Source of the DNA: Amycolatopsis mongoliensis
GTDB lineage: Bacteria; Actinomycetota; Actinomycetes; Mycobacteriales; Pseudonocardiaceae
Assembly (NCBI RefSeq): GCF_030285665.1
Contig: NZ_CP127295.1
Location: 6,262,001-6,326,000, forward strand
Length of the DNA: 64,000 nt
Direction: 5' to 3'
The stretch's first letter is position 1. Each line of letters opens with the position of its first letter. Made by a program: the position numbers and the translations under genes. The notes beneath the pieces were generated by a model. It was not told where the DNA came from. It saw nothing but the letters and a program-made list of their open reading frames with translations, and did no database searches. Positions 9,202-18,400 of this stretch are shown here, piece by piece.

Positions 9202-11079
9202 TCAGTCCCGCTGGTTGATCAGCTGGCCGATGCCGGCCACGATGCCGACGCAGGCCAGCCAGCCCGCCACCACGGCCACCCACACGTAGGCGAACAGGAG
9301 CTTGCCCCAGCCGCTGGTGGCGTCCGGCAACCAGTAGTTCACCTGCCGCAGGTTGACCACGGGGAGAACGAGCTCGTAGGAGTAGGTCCACGGGGCGAAG
9401 CACGGGTAATTCGCCACGCAGGTGTTCGCGTCGATCGTCGAGCCTGGGCCGGCGGCCACCGGGATCATCAGGTTGCCGGTCTGGGCGAGCCAGAACATCA
9501 CCGTGCCGGCGGCGCCGGCGATCAGCAGGGCGATCAGCGGGCGGTGCATCCGGTATCCGTAGCCGACCGACCAATCGAGGAACCAGCTCCACAGTCGTGC
9601 CGACCTCGGCAGTCCGCCGTCCTTCCGCCGTCGCCTCTGGTTGGCGATCGCGACGCTGTAGGAGTCATCGACTTTTCCGCACTGCCGGTAGAAGCGGACG
9701 AGCTGGTGATACACCTCCGGCGCGTATTCTCCCGCCTTCTCGAGCCAGGTAATCCGCTCTTCGGCGGACATGTTCCCGCCGTCGAACGACTTGACCGTCA
9801 AGCCGGCCAGCCGGGTGTCCGGCGGCCAGCTGGGAGGCCGGTCACGCAACAGCCCGAGGGTCGCGAACGAGACATCGGCCTTACCGGGCGTTTCGTGCGG
9901 TTGCCAGTCGAACGTGCCACCCACGGTGAGCCGTTGGGCGTCGAGCGTGTCGAACGATCCGTTCTTGCAGTTCAGATCGCACTTCACCGCGGCGTCCTGG
10001 AACCCGACCGTCCCCCTGGCCGCGAAGCCCTCGTTGAGGTAGACGTTGCCGTCACACCTGAGCCCACCCGCTTTGACACCGATGTGGCCGCCGTTGTGGA
10101 ACGTGCCCTTCGTGCAGTTCAGTTCCGTCGCTATCCGGGCGTTGCAGAGGCTGACTTCACCGATCGCGCGGAATCCGTCGTCGAGGAACACCTTGCCGGC
10201 GACGAGGCCGTCCATCTTCAGGGCGTCCCGGCCCACACCGTTCTCGACGGTCCCGTGGGAGCAGTTGAGCTCGACGGTGACGGTCGCGCCGACCAGATCC
10301 ACCATCCCGTCGGCGACGAAGCCGTCGTTGAGCCACATGCTCCGGCAACTGATGCCTTCGGCTCGCAAGGCGGTGCCGCCCCGGTTGGTGAACACGCCGC
10401 CGGTGCAGCTCACCTTGCCGGTGATGATGCCGCCGTCCAGGCACACCTCGCCCGTGGCGCGGAGCCCGGTCATGAGCAGCTCCGCACCGGTCCGGATGCC
10501 GTTCGCCGTGACCGCGCGCCCGGTCGCGCCGGACAGCGTGGCCCCGGTCAGGTCCACGGTGCCCTCGACCCGCGCGGTCTCCAGCACGAGTTCGCCGAGC
10601 AGGGCGCAGCCGTCCTCGAAGAGAACGGAGCCGCCGACGACCACGCCCTTGGCGTCGAACGCCTTCTCTCCGGACCGCAGGAACGAACTGCCCGTACAGC
10701 GCAGGTCGCCGCGGACGAGGGCGCCGCGGAAGGAGACTTCCGCGGCGACGCGCACCGTTTCGAACAGCAGATCCCCGCCGACGTGCAGCCGGTCCGCCAG
10801 CACCGAGCGCAGTTCACATCCCTTCCAGTGGATTCCCGACGCGGCACGGGCGCCCCTGAGGTCGATCACGTCGGTGAACTCGCAGCCGACGAACCACAGC
10901 TCGCGATCGAGCGCCGCCTCGGCCAGCTGCAGCGCGCCGACGATCTTCGCCCCGGTCAGCACATACCGCTTCCCGCCGGACGCCGTCTTGAGGCATTCGT
11001 TCTCGACGTCACGCGCCGCGATCTCTCTCAGCCCCGTGCGCGTTCGCCCGTCGCTGCCGTCCACGCGGCCGGCTGTCAT
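9202..11079 (-). CDS. Beta-helix-like repeat protein with C-terminal membrane anchor
   Basis: 625 residues. Residues about 60-400 contain a repeat of roughly 48 residues with a recurring pattern (a GL/GI turn, LNDGF or LDDGF, a hydrophobic strand, then ELNC and a GTF/GSF turn). Several copies are clear, for example around ELNCSHGT, ELNCTKGT and DLNCKNGS. Such regular turns and small residues fit a right-handed beta-helix, related in style to pentapeptide or bactofilin-like solenoids. Two membrane helices follow (ALLIAGAAGTVMFWLAQ and WVAVVAGWLACVGIVAGI). Streptomycete relatives are often labelled membrane-associated oxidoreductase, a label not supported by any motif here. A good ribosome site (GGGAGAGAGG) precedes the ATG. 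Confidence 0.8.
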   Translation of the reverse strand: MTAGRVDGSDGRTRTGLREIAARDVENECLKTASGGKRYVLTGAKIVGALQLAEAALDRELWFVGCEFTDVIDLRGARAASGIHWKGCELRSVLADRLHVGGDLLFETVRVAAEVSFRGALVRGDLRCTGSSFLRSGEKAFDAKGVVVGGSVLFEDGCALLGELVLETARVEGTVDLTGATLSGATGRAVTANGIRTGAELLMTGLRATGEVCLDGGIITGKVSCTGGVFTNRGGTALRAEGISCRSMWLNDGFVADGMVDLVGATVTVELNCSHGTVENGVGRDALKMDGLVAGKVFLDDGFRAIGEVSLCNARIATELNCTKGTFHNGGHIGVKAGGLRCDGNVYLNEGFAARGTVGFQDAAVKCDLNCKNGSFDTLDAQRLTVGGTFDWQPHETPGKADVSFATLGLLRDRPPSWPPDTRLAGLTVKSFDGGNMSAEERITWLEKAGEYAPEVYHQLVRFYRQCGKVDDSYSVAIANQRRRRKDGGLPRSARLWSWFLDWSVGYGYRMHRPLIALLIAGAAGTVMFWLAQTGNLMIPVAAGPGSTIDANTCVANYPCFAPWTYSYELVLPVVNLRQVNYWLPDATSGWGKLLFAYVWVAVVAGWLACVGIVAGIGQLINQRD

Positions 11080-11648
11080 GAGGCACCTCTCTCCCGTGGT
11101 GGTACGTCACCGTCGCTCGCTCCGCCACCGGCGCGGAGAGGCGAACGGCCCCGTTCGCCACGCCGAACGACCCCACGACGACGAGGCCAAAGTCCCGCCC
11201 GGGTTTCCCGATTGGTCCTGCTCGCCGGTCGAGGACGATCAATCGGGACTCGCCGCAATTCTTTCGGTCCTGCGAAATCCGTAGGACGTCAGTGTCGGTG
11301 CTGCCGATTTTTCACTCGGCATCCCGCTTGGTCCTGCGTCCTGTGCAAATGTTCCGAGCCGAGCGCTCGGATACGTGAAATGGCTCTGCTGTGGTGATCT
11401 TGCGCCACCTGGGTGAGGTCGGGTGAATTCGCCGCGGCGGCGTGACATCCGGTTCCCGGCCGCAACGTCGGTCGTGTACGGTTTCACGGGTCCGCAGATG
11501 TGATCACCATGAAAAGGTGCCGGCGTCCCTCCGTGCGTGCATTCGGGGGATCGTATGACTGCCATCGGCGAAATGGGGAGGGATTGCGCTGACCGGTCGA
11601 TTCGAGGGGTTTCCACTGGCCACCGCGAGCTCGGAAGGTCGTCGTCCG
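11080..11648. other. Intergenic region, no gene seen
   Basis: 569 bases between divergent genes. It is more AT-rich than its surroundings, especially 11240-11560, and no frame gives a plausible protein. It should hold the promoters of the beta-helix protein gene and of the glycosyltransferase gene. Confidence 0.5.
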
Positions 11649-13442
11649 GTGCAACGGACCTTGTTCGCGCCGCTGCGTGACGTGCAACCCGAGAGCCTGT
11701 ACCACGCGGTCGAACGAGGTGCCGCCGTCGCCGGCCGGACACGTGCCGTGCTGGAGCCGCACACCACGGTGACCACGAACACCTACTTCGGCAGGTTTCC
11801 CGCCAGCCACTGGCAGCGCTGGACGCACGTCGACCGGGTCACCGTCCAGGCCGAGGTGCGGGGCGCGGGGCGGATACGCCTGGTCGCGTCGGACAGCGCG
11901 GGAGAGGAACGCACTGTCGGCAGCGTCCGGATCTCGGCTGACGAGGGGCAACCGATCGAGCTGGACGCCGCATTGGATCGCTTCGTCGACGGCGGGGCGT
12001 TGTGGCTCGAACTCGCCACCGAAGCAGACCGGTTGACCGTCGCCGACGTGCGCTGGCGCGTCGGCGTTCCCGGCACCGGGCGGCCCGTGCAGCTGGTGAT
12101 CTGCACGTTCAACCGGGTCGACGACTGCCTGGAGACCTTGGCCGCCGTCGCGGCGGACGAAGAGTGCCTGGCCACCCTGGACTCGGTCCACGTCATCGAC
12201 CAGGGTGACGATCCCGTCGATTCCCGGTCGGGCTTCACGCCGGTGCGCGCCGCGCTCGGTGCCAAACTTCGCTATCTTCGCCAGCCCAACCTCGGTGGGG
12301 CCGGCGGGTTCACCCGAGGGCTGTACGAGACCGGCATCGCGCGCACCGGTTCGGTCGATGACCGGCCGCACGTGGTGCTGATGGACGACGACATCGTGCT
12401 GGAGCCGGACACCGTGTGCCGCATGACCGGGTTCGCCGACCTCACTGCCAGACCGGTCATCGTCGGTGGCCAGATGTTGCACCTGTTTCATCCGGAAACA
12501 CTGCACGTGTCGGCGGAACACGCCGACCTGGCCCGGCTCAGGGCCGGCCGGCCCGCGCCGGGCTCAGTGCACGACGCCGACGTGACGACCACCCACCAGG
12601 ACCTCCGCGTGGACGCCGGGTACAACGCGTGGTGGTCGTGCTTGATACCGCCGCAGGTGACGGCCGACATCGGCTATCCGCTGCCGGTGTTCTTCCAGTG
12701 GGACGACATCGAATACGGGTTGCGCGCCCGCGCGGCCGGCTACCCCACCGTGACCCTGCCGGGCGCCGGTGTGTGGCATGCGGACTTCGCCTGGAAGGAC
12801 TGGGACGACTGGCCCCGCTACTTCAGCTTCCGCAACGCCTTGATCGTGAGCGCGCTGCACGGTGACTTCCCCTCGTGGGGCACCGGATTCCGGTTGTTCA
12901 CCGAACTGTGCCACGCCCTCACCGCGATGCGCTACGGCTTGGCCTTCACCCTGATCATGGCGGTGGAGGACTTCCTGCGAGGCCCCGGCTGCCTCGCGGA
13001 TGGCGGGGTCGAGGCCGCCGCGACGATCCGGAAAGCGCGCGCCCAGTACGCCGAGACCGTCCTCCATCCGGCGTACGGCGCACCCGACGTGGAGATCGCG
13101 GTGCCCGAGCCGGCTCCGTCCCGGCCCGGCCTGGTGCTGGTCAAGCGGCTGGTCTGGCACCTCGTGGGCCGGTCGCGGGGGCCGGCCGCGATCAGCGCCA
13201 CCGACGACCACTGGTGGCACGCGTCGCTCTTCGACATGGTGGTGGCCACCGATCCCTCCCAAACCGGGGTCAAGGTCCGCAACCGCGATCGGGCGGCCAT
13301 GCGCCAGCTGACCCGCAGCGGCCTGCGGGTTCTGTGGCGGCTGGTCCGCCACCGGCGTCGCGTGCGGCACATGTACCGCTCCGCGATGCCCGAACTCACC
13401 GGTCGCGCGAATTGGGCCAGGTTGTTCGGCATCGCCGACTGA
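11649..13442 (+). CDS. GlfT2-like galactofuranosyltransferase
   Basis: 597 residues, close to the ~640 of mycobacterial GlfT2. An N-terminal beta domain with TYFGRFPASHWQRWT precedes a GT-A domain starting at VQLVICTFNRVDD. The metal-binding LMDDDIVLE, the acceptor-site FFQWDDIEYGLRARAAGYP and the HADFAWKDWDDWPRYFSFRN block match the GlfT2 family, which polymerises the galactan of arabinogalactan using UDP-galactofuranose. The start is GTG with GGAAGG ten bases upstream. It heads a set with a methyltransferase and a large membrane protein. UDP-Galp mutase (glf) and the export genes that usually flank GlfT2 are absent, so this may be a paralog decorating another surface glycan rather than the core galactan enzyme. 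Confidence 0.85.
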   Translation: MQRTLFAPLRDVQPESLYHAVERGAAVAGRTRAVLEPHTTVTTNTYFGRFPASHWQRWTHVDRVTVQAEVRGAGRIRLVASDSAGEERTVGSVRISADEGQPIELDAALDRFVDGGALWLELATEADRLTVADVRWRVGVPGTGRPVQLVICTFNRVDDCLETLAAVAADEECLATLDSVHVIDQGDDPVDSRSGFTPVRAALGAKLRYLRQPNLGGAGGFTRGLYETGIARTGSVDDRPHVVLMDDDIVLEPDTVCRMTGFADLTARPVIVGGQMLHLFHPETLHVSAEHADLARLRAGRPAPGSVHDADVTTTHQDLRVDAGYNAWWSCLIPPQVTADIGYPLPVFFQWDDIEYGLRARAAGYPTVTLPGAGVWHADFAWKDWDDWPRYFSFRNALIVSALHGDFPSWGTGFRLFTELCHALTAMRYGLAFTLIMAVEDFLRGPGCLADGGVEAAATIRKARAQYAETVLHPAYGAPDVEIAVPEPAPSRPGLVLVKRLVWHLVGRSRGPAAISATDDHWWHASLFDMVVATDPSQTGVKVRNRDRAAMRQLTRSGLRVLWRLVRHRRRVRHMYRSAMPELTGRANWARLFGIAD

Positions 13443-13490
13443 GCCGGCCCCGTCCACACCTCGCCTCACCCGACTCGCAGGAGGAATGCC

Positions 13491-14288
13491 GTGGTCATCC
13501 GGATCCGCCGAGCACTGCGCGGCCGGCTCTCGAGGAGGATCGACGAGATCGCGGAGCGAATCGCCGAGCGGGTCGGTCGCGAGATCCGCGTCGACGTCGA
13601 AAGTGCCGTCCGCCGCGAGACGGCACGGCTCGAGCAGCTGGTGCGCGACGTCGAGTTCCGGGCGCGCCGGGACATCGACGCGGCGGGGGAGCGGCACGCC
13701 GTCGCGACCACCGAACAGTTCGTCCGTGCCCACCTGCCGACGGTCACCACGTTCCCGCATCCGCAGGAAACCTTGCACCACGCTCTCGGCCTCGTCCCGG
13801 CCGGTGGCATGGTCCTGGAATTCGGGGTGTACAGCGGCAGCACCCTGAAGATGATCGCCAGTGCCTGTGCCGGGCACGAGGTCTACGGGTTCGACTCGTT
13901 CCAGGGGCTGCCGGAGGACTGGCGGCCCAATATTCCGGCCGGCGCGTTCACCGCCGACCGGCCGCCCGAGGTCGACGGAGCGGAACTCGTGATCGGCTGG
14001 TTCGCCGACACCCTCGGCGGCTTTCTCGACGACCATCCGGGCGAGGTCGCCTTCCTCCACCTCGACGCCGATCTCTACTCCTCGACCAAGACCGTGCTCG
14101 ACCACGTCGGTCCCCGGCTCCGGCCTGGCAGCGTCGTCGTGTTCGACGAGTACTTCAACTACCCGGGGTGGGAACAGCACGAGCACCGCGCTTGGCAGGA
14201 GTACGTCGAACGCAGCGGCACCGAATTCGAGTACGTCTGCTACACCTCGAACAACGAACAGCTCGCGGTCCGGATCACCGGCTGCTGA
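13491..14288 (+). CDS. TylF/MycF-like SAM-dependent methyltransferase
   Basis: 265 residues. The first 90 residues are helical and charged. The class I methyltransferase fold begins at MVLEFGVYSGSTLKMIA (SAM-binding glycine loop). The acidic EVYGFDSFQGLPEDW and LHLDADLYSSTK segments and FDEYFNYPGW match the metal-dependent TylF family that O-methylates sugars of macrolides and surface polysaccharides. GTG start with AGGAGG seven bases upstream. It follows the GlfT2-like gene by 48 bases and precedes the membrane protein by 17 bases, so an operon is likely; O-methylation of a surface glycan is inferred. Confidence 0.85.
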   Translation: MVIRIRRALRGRLSRRIDEIAERIAERVGREIRVDVESAVRRETARLEQLVRDVEFRARRDIDAAGERHAVATTEQFVRAHLPTVTTFPHPQETLHHALGLVPAGGMVLEFGVYSGSTLKMIASACAGHEVYGFDSFQGLPEDWRPNIPAGAFTADRPPEVDGAELVIGWFADTLGGFLDDHPGEVAFLHLDADLYSSTKTVLDHVGPRLRPGSVVVFDEYFNYPGWEQHEHRAWQEYVERSGTEFEYVCYTSNNEQLAVRITGC

Positions 14289-14305
14289 GCCGGGAGCACA
14301 CGACG

Positions 14306-16600
14306 ATGTCGCACACGCTGAACGAGGAGAGCGCCGAGGCGCCGACGGCGGACCACGACGCACCTGCGCCGGAGGAGAAGACCCCGCGTCACCGGGAATG
14401 GCTGATCGTCGTCGGCGTCGGACTCGCCGCGGTCGTCATGTTCTCCATTCCCTGGTGGCTGCACCCGCTGTTCTACTACGTCGGGGACAACCCGGAATCC
14501 TTCACGCCGCTGTGGCACCAGCTGGGCGAGCAGCTCCGGTCCGGTCACTGGCCGGTCATGGATCCGGCCGGCTGGTATGGGGGAAACCACGCCGCCGAAG
14601 GCGAGTACTCCGTGGTGAACCCGGTCCAGTTGCTGAACTACGTCGTCGTGTCGTGGTTCGACAACCTGGCCGCCGCGTCGGCGGTGGTGATGGTCGAGTT
14701 CCTCGCCCTGCTGGCGATGGGCGTCTACCTGCTGTGCCGGGAGTACGAAGCCGGCCGGGTACCGGCGGTGCTCCTCGGCCTCGCCATGCCCGCGGGTGGC
14801 TTCACCCTGTACTACGCGGCGGCCGGCTGGCCGCTCGAACTGATGGCGCTGGTGTGGGTGACGTGGTTCTGGTGGGCGGCGCGAAGGTACGCGCGGAGGC
14901 GGCTCAACCCTTTCGTCCCCTTCGTGCTCGGGGCGCTCGCGATGACGACCGGCAATCCGTACGCGGCGTTGGGCGTGCTGGTCGTGTTGCTCGGCCTCAC
15001 CGTCGAACTGCTGGCCCACCGGGACTTCCGGCGGCTGGCCGGGCTGGCGGTGCTCGGCGTGCTGGTCGGCGCATCCGGGGCGGTGGTGTTCCTGCCGCTG
15101 GCCGATGTCCTGGTCGTGACCAGCAGGCAGCACCTCGCGATGATCTCCAACGACGCGTTCCAGGTGCCGCACCTGGGCGACATCCTCGCCTCGAGCGCGC
15201 CCACCTACCTACCCGCCGTCGTCAACTGGAACGGCGCGGTGCGGGAGATCCTGCCGTCGACGTACTTCGCGTGGTTCGCCATCCCTTTGCTGCCTTGGCT
15301 GCGCTTCGGCGCGTTGCGGCATCCGACACCAGCACTGCGCGGTCTGCTGGCGATCAGCCTGATCTTCCTCGCGCTGGTCGTCGGACCGTCCAACGTGTGG
15401 CTGTTCCGCTGGCCGATCCGGCTGATCGAGTTCCTCTACCTCGGCCTCGCGGTGCTGATCGCGACGCTGCTCTCGGCCGGCCTGGCCACGACCCGGGTAC
15501 GCGCGCGGGCCGCCACGACCGTCGTGCTGGTCGCGGCGGGCGGCTACCTGTCCGTGGCGATCAGCCCGGAGATCCACTGGACCCACGCCGGTGCCACGGC
15601 GGTCGTCCTCGTCCTCGTGGGTGGGGCGCTCCTGGTGCACCGGCGGTTCGGATGGCGGCCGTTCGGCGCCGTGCTGGTCGCGGGCACGGCGATCGTGCTG
15701 GCGTACCAGACCGCCACCGTGCCGGTGACCGGGCCGAGCGGTCCGACGCGACCGCCGGTTTCGGTGTCGCAGGTCCGGCAGCACACGACCTTCGCCACCG
15801 GCACCGTGCTGCAGCTGGCCGAGCAGCAATCCGTTCGGACGCAGGACTACGCCGACGGAGATCTGCTGTTCGGCAACGAGAGCATCCTGCGCGGGCACGA
15901 GACGGTCAACCGCTACAGCGGCATCGGGTTCGACGCGCTCAATTCGGCCCTCTGCATGAACTACAAGGGCGTCACCTGCGCCGACGCGTTCGGCCGGCTG
16001 TGGCAACCGGTGGCCGGGACCACCGTGCCGCTGGTCGACGCACTGCGCGTGCAGACCCTCATCCTGCAGCGGAGCCTGCTCCCCGCGGTGGTCGATCAGC
16101 GCCCGCCGGCCGGCTGGCACGTGGCGGCCAGCGACGAGGTGCGCACCGTCTGGGTCCGTTCCGCACCACCGCCGTACCCCGGGCGAGTGTCCTGGGCTTC
16201 GCCGGGCGTGTCGGTTCAGGCGGCCGAGGCGAACCCGGACGAGGAGACCGTCACTTACCAGGCTCCCGCCGACGGCGGCCAACTGCTGTTCGCCCGCCTG
16301 AACTGGCCGGGTTACACGGTCGCCGTCGACGGAGGGGATGGCCCGGCAGCGACCGTCCGCGAGAGCGGCGCCGGTCTCGTCGTCGTAGACGTGCCCCCGG
16401 GTCGGCACGTCGTGCGCCTCGAATTCCAGGAACCCGGGTTGCGCATCGGTCTCTGGATCCTGCTGGTGGTCACGGTGCTCGCGTCGGCCCAGGCGATCAT
16501 GACCGGAATGTCTCGTAAGCTGATTCGTCGCCGTCCGACAATGGGAAAAGCACGTGGTGGATCGGCTGCGGACCGAGTTGGACAATCCGGAGTTTCTTGA
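14306..16600 (+). CDS. Large multispanning membrane protein (YfhO/GT-C-like)
   Basis: 764 residues. After a soluble acidic N-terminus of about 30 residues there are a dozen or so hydrophobic helices up to about residue 480. A luminal-like C-terminal domain (about 500-720) and a last helix (WILLVVTVLASAQAIM) follow. The topology and the early segment YVGDNPESFTPLWHQ resemble YfhO-type bacterial membrane proteins and GT-C glycosyltransferases that use polyprenyl-phosphate sugars. No catalytic residue can be assigned with certainty. It is the third gene of the glycan set and may transfer or flip a sugar for the GlfT2-like enzyme. Start chosen at the ATG with GGGAG upstream. Confidence 0.75.
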   Translation: MSHTLNEESAEAPTADHDAPAPEEKTPRHREWLIVVGVGLAAVVMFSIPWWLHPLFYYVGDNPESFTPLWHQLGEQLRSGHWPVMDPAGWYGGNHAAEGEYSVVNPVQLLNYVVVSWFDNLAAASAVVMVEFLALLAMGVYLLCREYEAGRVPAVLLGLAMPAGGFTLYYAAAGWPLELMALVWVTWFWWAARRYARRRLNPFVPFVLGALAMTTGNPYAALGVLVVLLGLTVELLAHRDFRRLAGLAVLGVLVGASGAVVFLPLADVLVVTSRQHLAMISNDAFQVPHLGDILASSAPTYLPAVVNWNGAVREILPSTYFAWFAIPLLPWLRFGALRHPTPALRGLLAISLIFLALVVGPSNVWLFRWPIRLIEFLYLGLAVLIATLLSAGLATTRVRARAATTVVLVAAGGYLSVAISPEIHWTHAGATAVVLVLVGGALLVHRRFGWRPFGAVLVAGTAIVLAYQTATVPVTGPSGPTRPPVSVSQVRQHTTFATGTVLQLAEQQSVRTQDYADGDLLFGNESILRGHETVNRYSGIGFDALNSALCMNYKGVTCADAFGRLWQPVAGTTVPLVDALRVQTLILQRSLLPAVVDQRPPAGWHVAASDEVRTVWVRSAPPPYPGRVSWASPGVSVQAAEANPDEETVTYQAPADGGQLLFARLNWPGYTVAVDGGDGPAATVRESGAGLVVVDVPPGRHVVRLEFQEPGLRIGLWILLVVTVLASAQAIMTGMSRKLIRRRPTMGKARGGSAADRVGQSGVS

Positions 16601-16866
16601 CACGGTGACTGGTGCCACGGACGCGCCCACCTGGCGAAGATCGAGGCCGGATGGGAGCTGGGCCGCCAGAGTGGCGCGTTGGCCTCGGAGGTGGGCACAG
16701 CCGGGCGGTTTGACGGACACGGAGTGGGAGGACGCCCGACAGGGAGTCGTCGAGAGCAGGGGAAGCCTTCGGATCCGATTCCCGTAAGGCGCCATCAATG
16801 TACGAGCCAGGATCCGCCTGCAGAAATACCATTCTCGGACGAATTCGTGGCTTCGCAGGAGACTGA
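16601..16866. other. Decayed stretch upstream of the histidine kinase
   Basis: The sequence where a response regulator gene should be. A 77-codon frame (16554-16787) crosses it but resembles nothing known and overlaps the previous gene. Frames are interrupted by stops, and only the 3' tail of the regulator remains just downstream. Best read as the junction of a deletion. Confidence 0.4.
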
Positions 16867-16959
16867 GCCCTGGGACGGTCGGCGCCGAGGCTTTCCGGCG
16901 GGGCGAGCCGGCTGCTGCACACCGTCCGCGGTGTCGGGTTCGTGCTGCGGGTGCCGTGA
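16867..16959 (+). pseudogene. C-terminal remnant of an OmpR-family response regulator
   Basis: In one frame ending at TGA 16957-16959 the sequence reads GASRLLHTVRGVGFVLRVP. This is the wing hairpin and last strand of OmpR/PhoB winged-helix regulators (usual form R-L-I-H-T-V-R-G-V-G-Y-V-L-R). A TGA at 16864 closes the frame upstream, and no receiver domain or recognition helix is present. The terminal GTGA overlap with the kinase start is the normal arrangement of an intact regulator-kinase pair, so the kinase side of the operon is original and about 200 codons of the regulator were lost. Confidence 0.75.
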
Positions 16960-18314
16960 AGCGCCGCGGAGAGCGCCGGATGCTGCTGCGCAGCCGCGTC
17001 GCGCTGATCACCGCGTCGATCGTCGCGCTCGCGATCGCGTCGATCAGCACGGCGACCTACGTGGCCACGCAGCACAACCTGCGCGCGCAGCTGGACGAGA
17101 TGCTGCTCAGCGGCTGGCCGCCACCCGGTGCGCAGGACCCCGCCCTGCCGAAGCCGGACTGGGCCGACCTGTGCCGGGCGGTGAACCAGGGCCGTCCGCT
17201 GCAGCGGTTCCTCGAAGGCGTCCAGCTGCTCAAGGCCGACGGGACGACGTGCTCGCCCGCCGGGGTGGACTCGGTCGTCCTCGAGTCGTCGGACCGGACG
17301 ACGCGGACGGTGACCCTGCGGGACGGCTCCACGCAGTCCGGCACGCCGGTGCGGGTCCTGCTCGGACCGGTCGGCGACGGGAACGTCCTGGCCATCTCGC
17401 GCAGCCTCGCCGAGGTGGAAAGCACGCTGGCCGGGCTGCGCACCGTCCTGGTCGTGGTGTCGGTGCTGGGTGCGGCGCTCGCGGCCGCGGCGGGCCTGCT
17501 GCTCACCCGCCGGACGCTCGAGCCGATGGCGCGGCTGACCGGCGCCGCCGAGGAGATCGCCCGCACCCAGGACCTCGAGCTCCCGGTCGCCGTGTCCGGC
17601 CGCGACGAGGTCGGCCGGATGGGCCGCGCGTTCGCCGCGATGACCGGCGCGCTCGCCGAGTCCCGCCGTCGCCAGCGGGCGCTGGTGGCCGACGCGGCCC
17701 ACGAGCTGCGCACCCCGCTGACCAGCTTGCGCACCAACATCGACCTGCTGGCCCGCAGCGAGCGCACCGCCCGCCCGCTGGCGGAGGGGCAGCGCGCCCG
17801 GACGCTGGACCGGCTGCAGGTGCAGGCGGAGGAGCTCGGCGACCTCGTCACCGAGCTCGTCGTGCTCGCCCGCGACGAGCACGAGCTGGAGCACGCGGAC
17901 GTCGCCATGGCCACCGTCGTCCGGCAGGCGGTCCGGCGGGCTTCGAGCCGCGCGCGGGACCACACGTTCGACGTCGAGAACGTCGAGTGGTCGGTCCGCG
18001 GCGACGCGGGCGCGCTGGAGCGGATGGTCCTCAACCTGCTCGACAACGCGATCAAGTTCTCACCGGCCGGGTCGGTGGTCACGGTCCGCTCGGCGCCGGG
18101 CCGGATCTCCGTCGCCGACGACGGCCCCGGGGTCGCCCCGGCGGACCGCGAACCCGCGTTCGACCGGTTCTGGCGCGCCCCGGCGGCACGGGCGCTGCCG
18201 GGATCGGGGCTGGCGATCGTCGCGGAAACCGCCGCCGCCCACAGCGGACGCGCCCGGTTCGAGGACCCGCCGGACGGCCGGGGCGCGCTCGTGGTCGTCG
18301 AACTGCCGGCCTGA
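16956..18314 (+). CDS. MprB-like sensor histidine kinase, partner regulator missing
   Basis: 452 residues. Two membrane helices (about 10-35 and 150-175) bracket a short extracytoplasmic sensor. A HAMP region follows, then the phospho-acceptor H-box VADAAHELRTPLTSLRTN with His249, the N-box NLLDNAIKFSP, and G-boxes ADDGPGVAP and GSGLAIVAE. The motif wording is closest to mycobacterial MprB, which signals envelope stress. All catalytic boxes look intact. Normally the response regulator lies directly upstream with overlapping stop and start codons; here only its tail is left. The kinase may therefore signal to a regulator elsewhere or be on its way to loss. Translation from GTG 16956 probably depended on the lost upstream gene. 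Confidence 0.85.
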   Translation: MKRRGERRMLLRSRVALITASIVALAIASISTATYVATQHNLRAQLDEMLLSGWPPPGAQDPALPKPDWADLCRAVNQGRPLQRFLEGVQLLKADGTTCSPAGVDSVVLESSDRTTRTVTLRDGSTQSGTPVRVLLGPVGDGNVLAISRSLAEVESTLAGLRTVLVVVSVLGAALAAAAGLLLTRRTLEPMARLTGAAEEIARTQDLELPVAVSGRDEVGRMGRAFAAMTGALAESRRRQRALVADAAHELRTPLTSLRTNIDLLARSERTARPLAEGQRARTLDRLQVQAEELGDLVTELVVLARDEHELEHADVAMATVVRQAVRRASSRARDHTFDVENVEWSVRGDAGALERMVLNLLDNAIKFSPAGSVVTVRSAPGRISVADDGPGVAPADREPAFDRFWRAPAARALPGSGLAIVAETAAAHSGRARFEDPPDGRGALVVVELPA

Positions 18315-18355
18315 CCAGGTCGTCTCGAACGCTGAACCGGTCCTTGCCACGCTCG

Positions 18356-18392
18356 CTAACTAGCATTATGTTACTAACAACTCGCTAGTTAG
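18356..18392. promoter_or_regulatory. Triple palindrome operator before the hydrolase-ABC operon
   Basis: CTAACTAGC (18356-18364) and GCTAGTTAG (18384-18392) are perfect inverted arms, and a third palindrome GTTACTAAC (18370-18378) lies exactly at their common centre, 18374. The right arm touches the AGGAG ribosome site of the hydrolase gene at 18401. The AT-rich sequence stands out in its context. Probably the binding site of the TetR regulator encoded at the end of the operon; this is inference. Confidence 0.65.
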
Positions 18393-18400
18393 GAGCCAAT

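Noticed and set aside
16554..16787. 77-codon frame at the deletion junction
   Set aside because: Overlaps the upstream membrane protein gene, no similarity to known proteins, and likely arises from decayed sequence.
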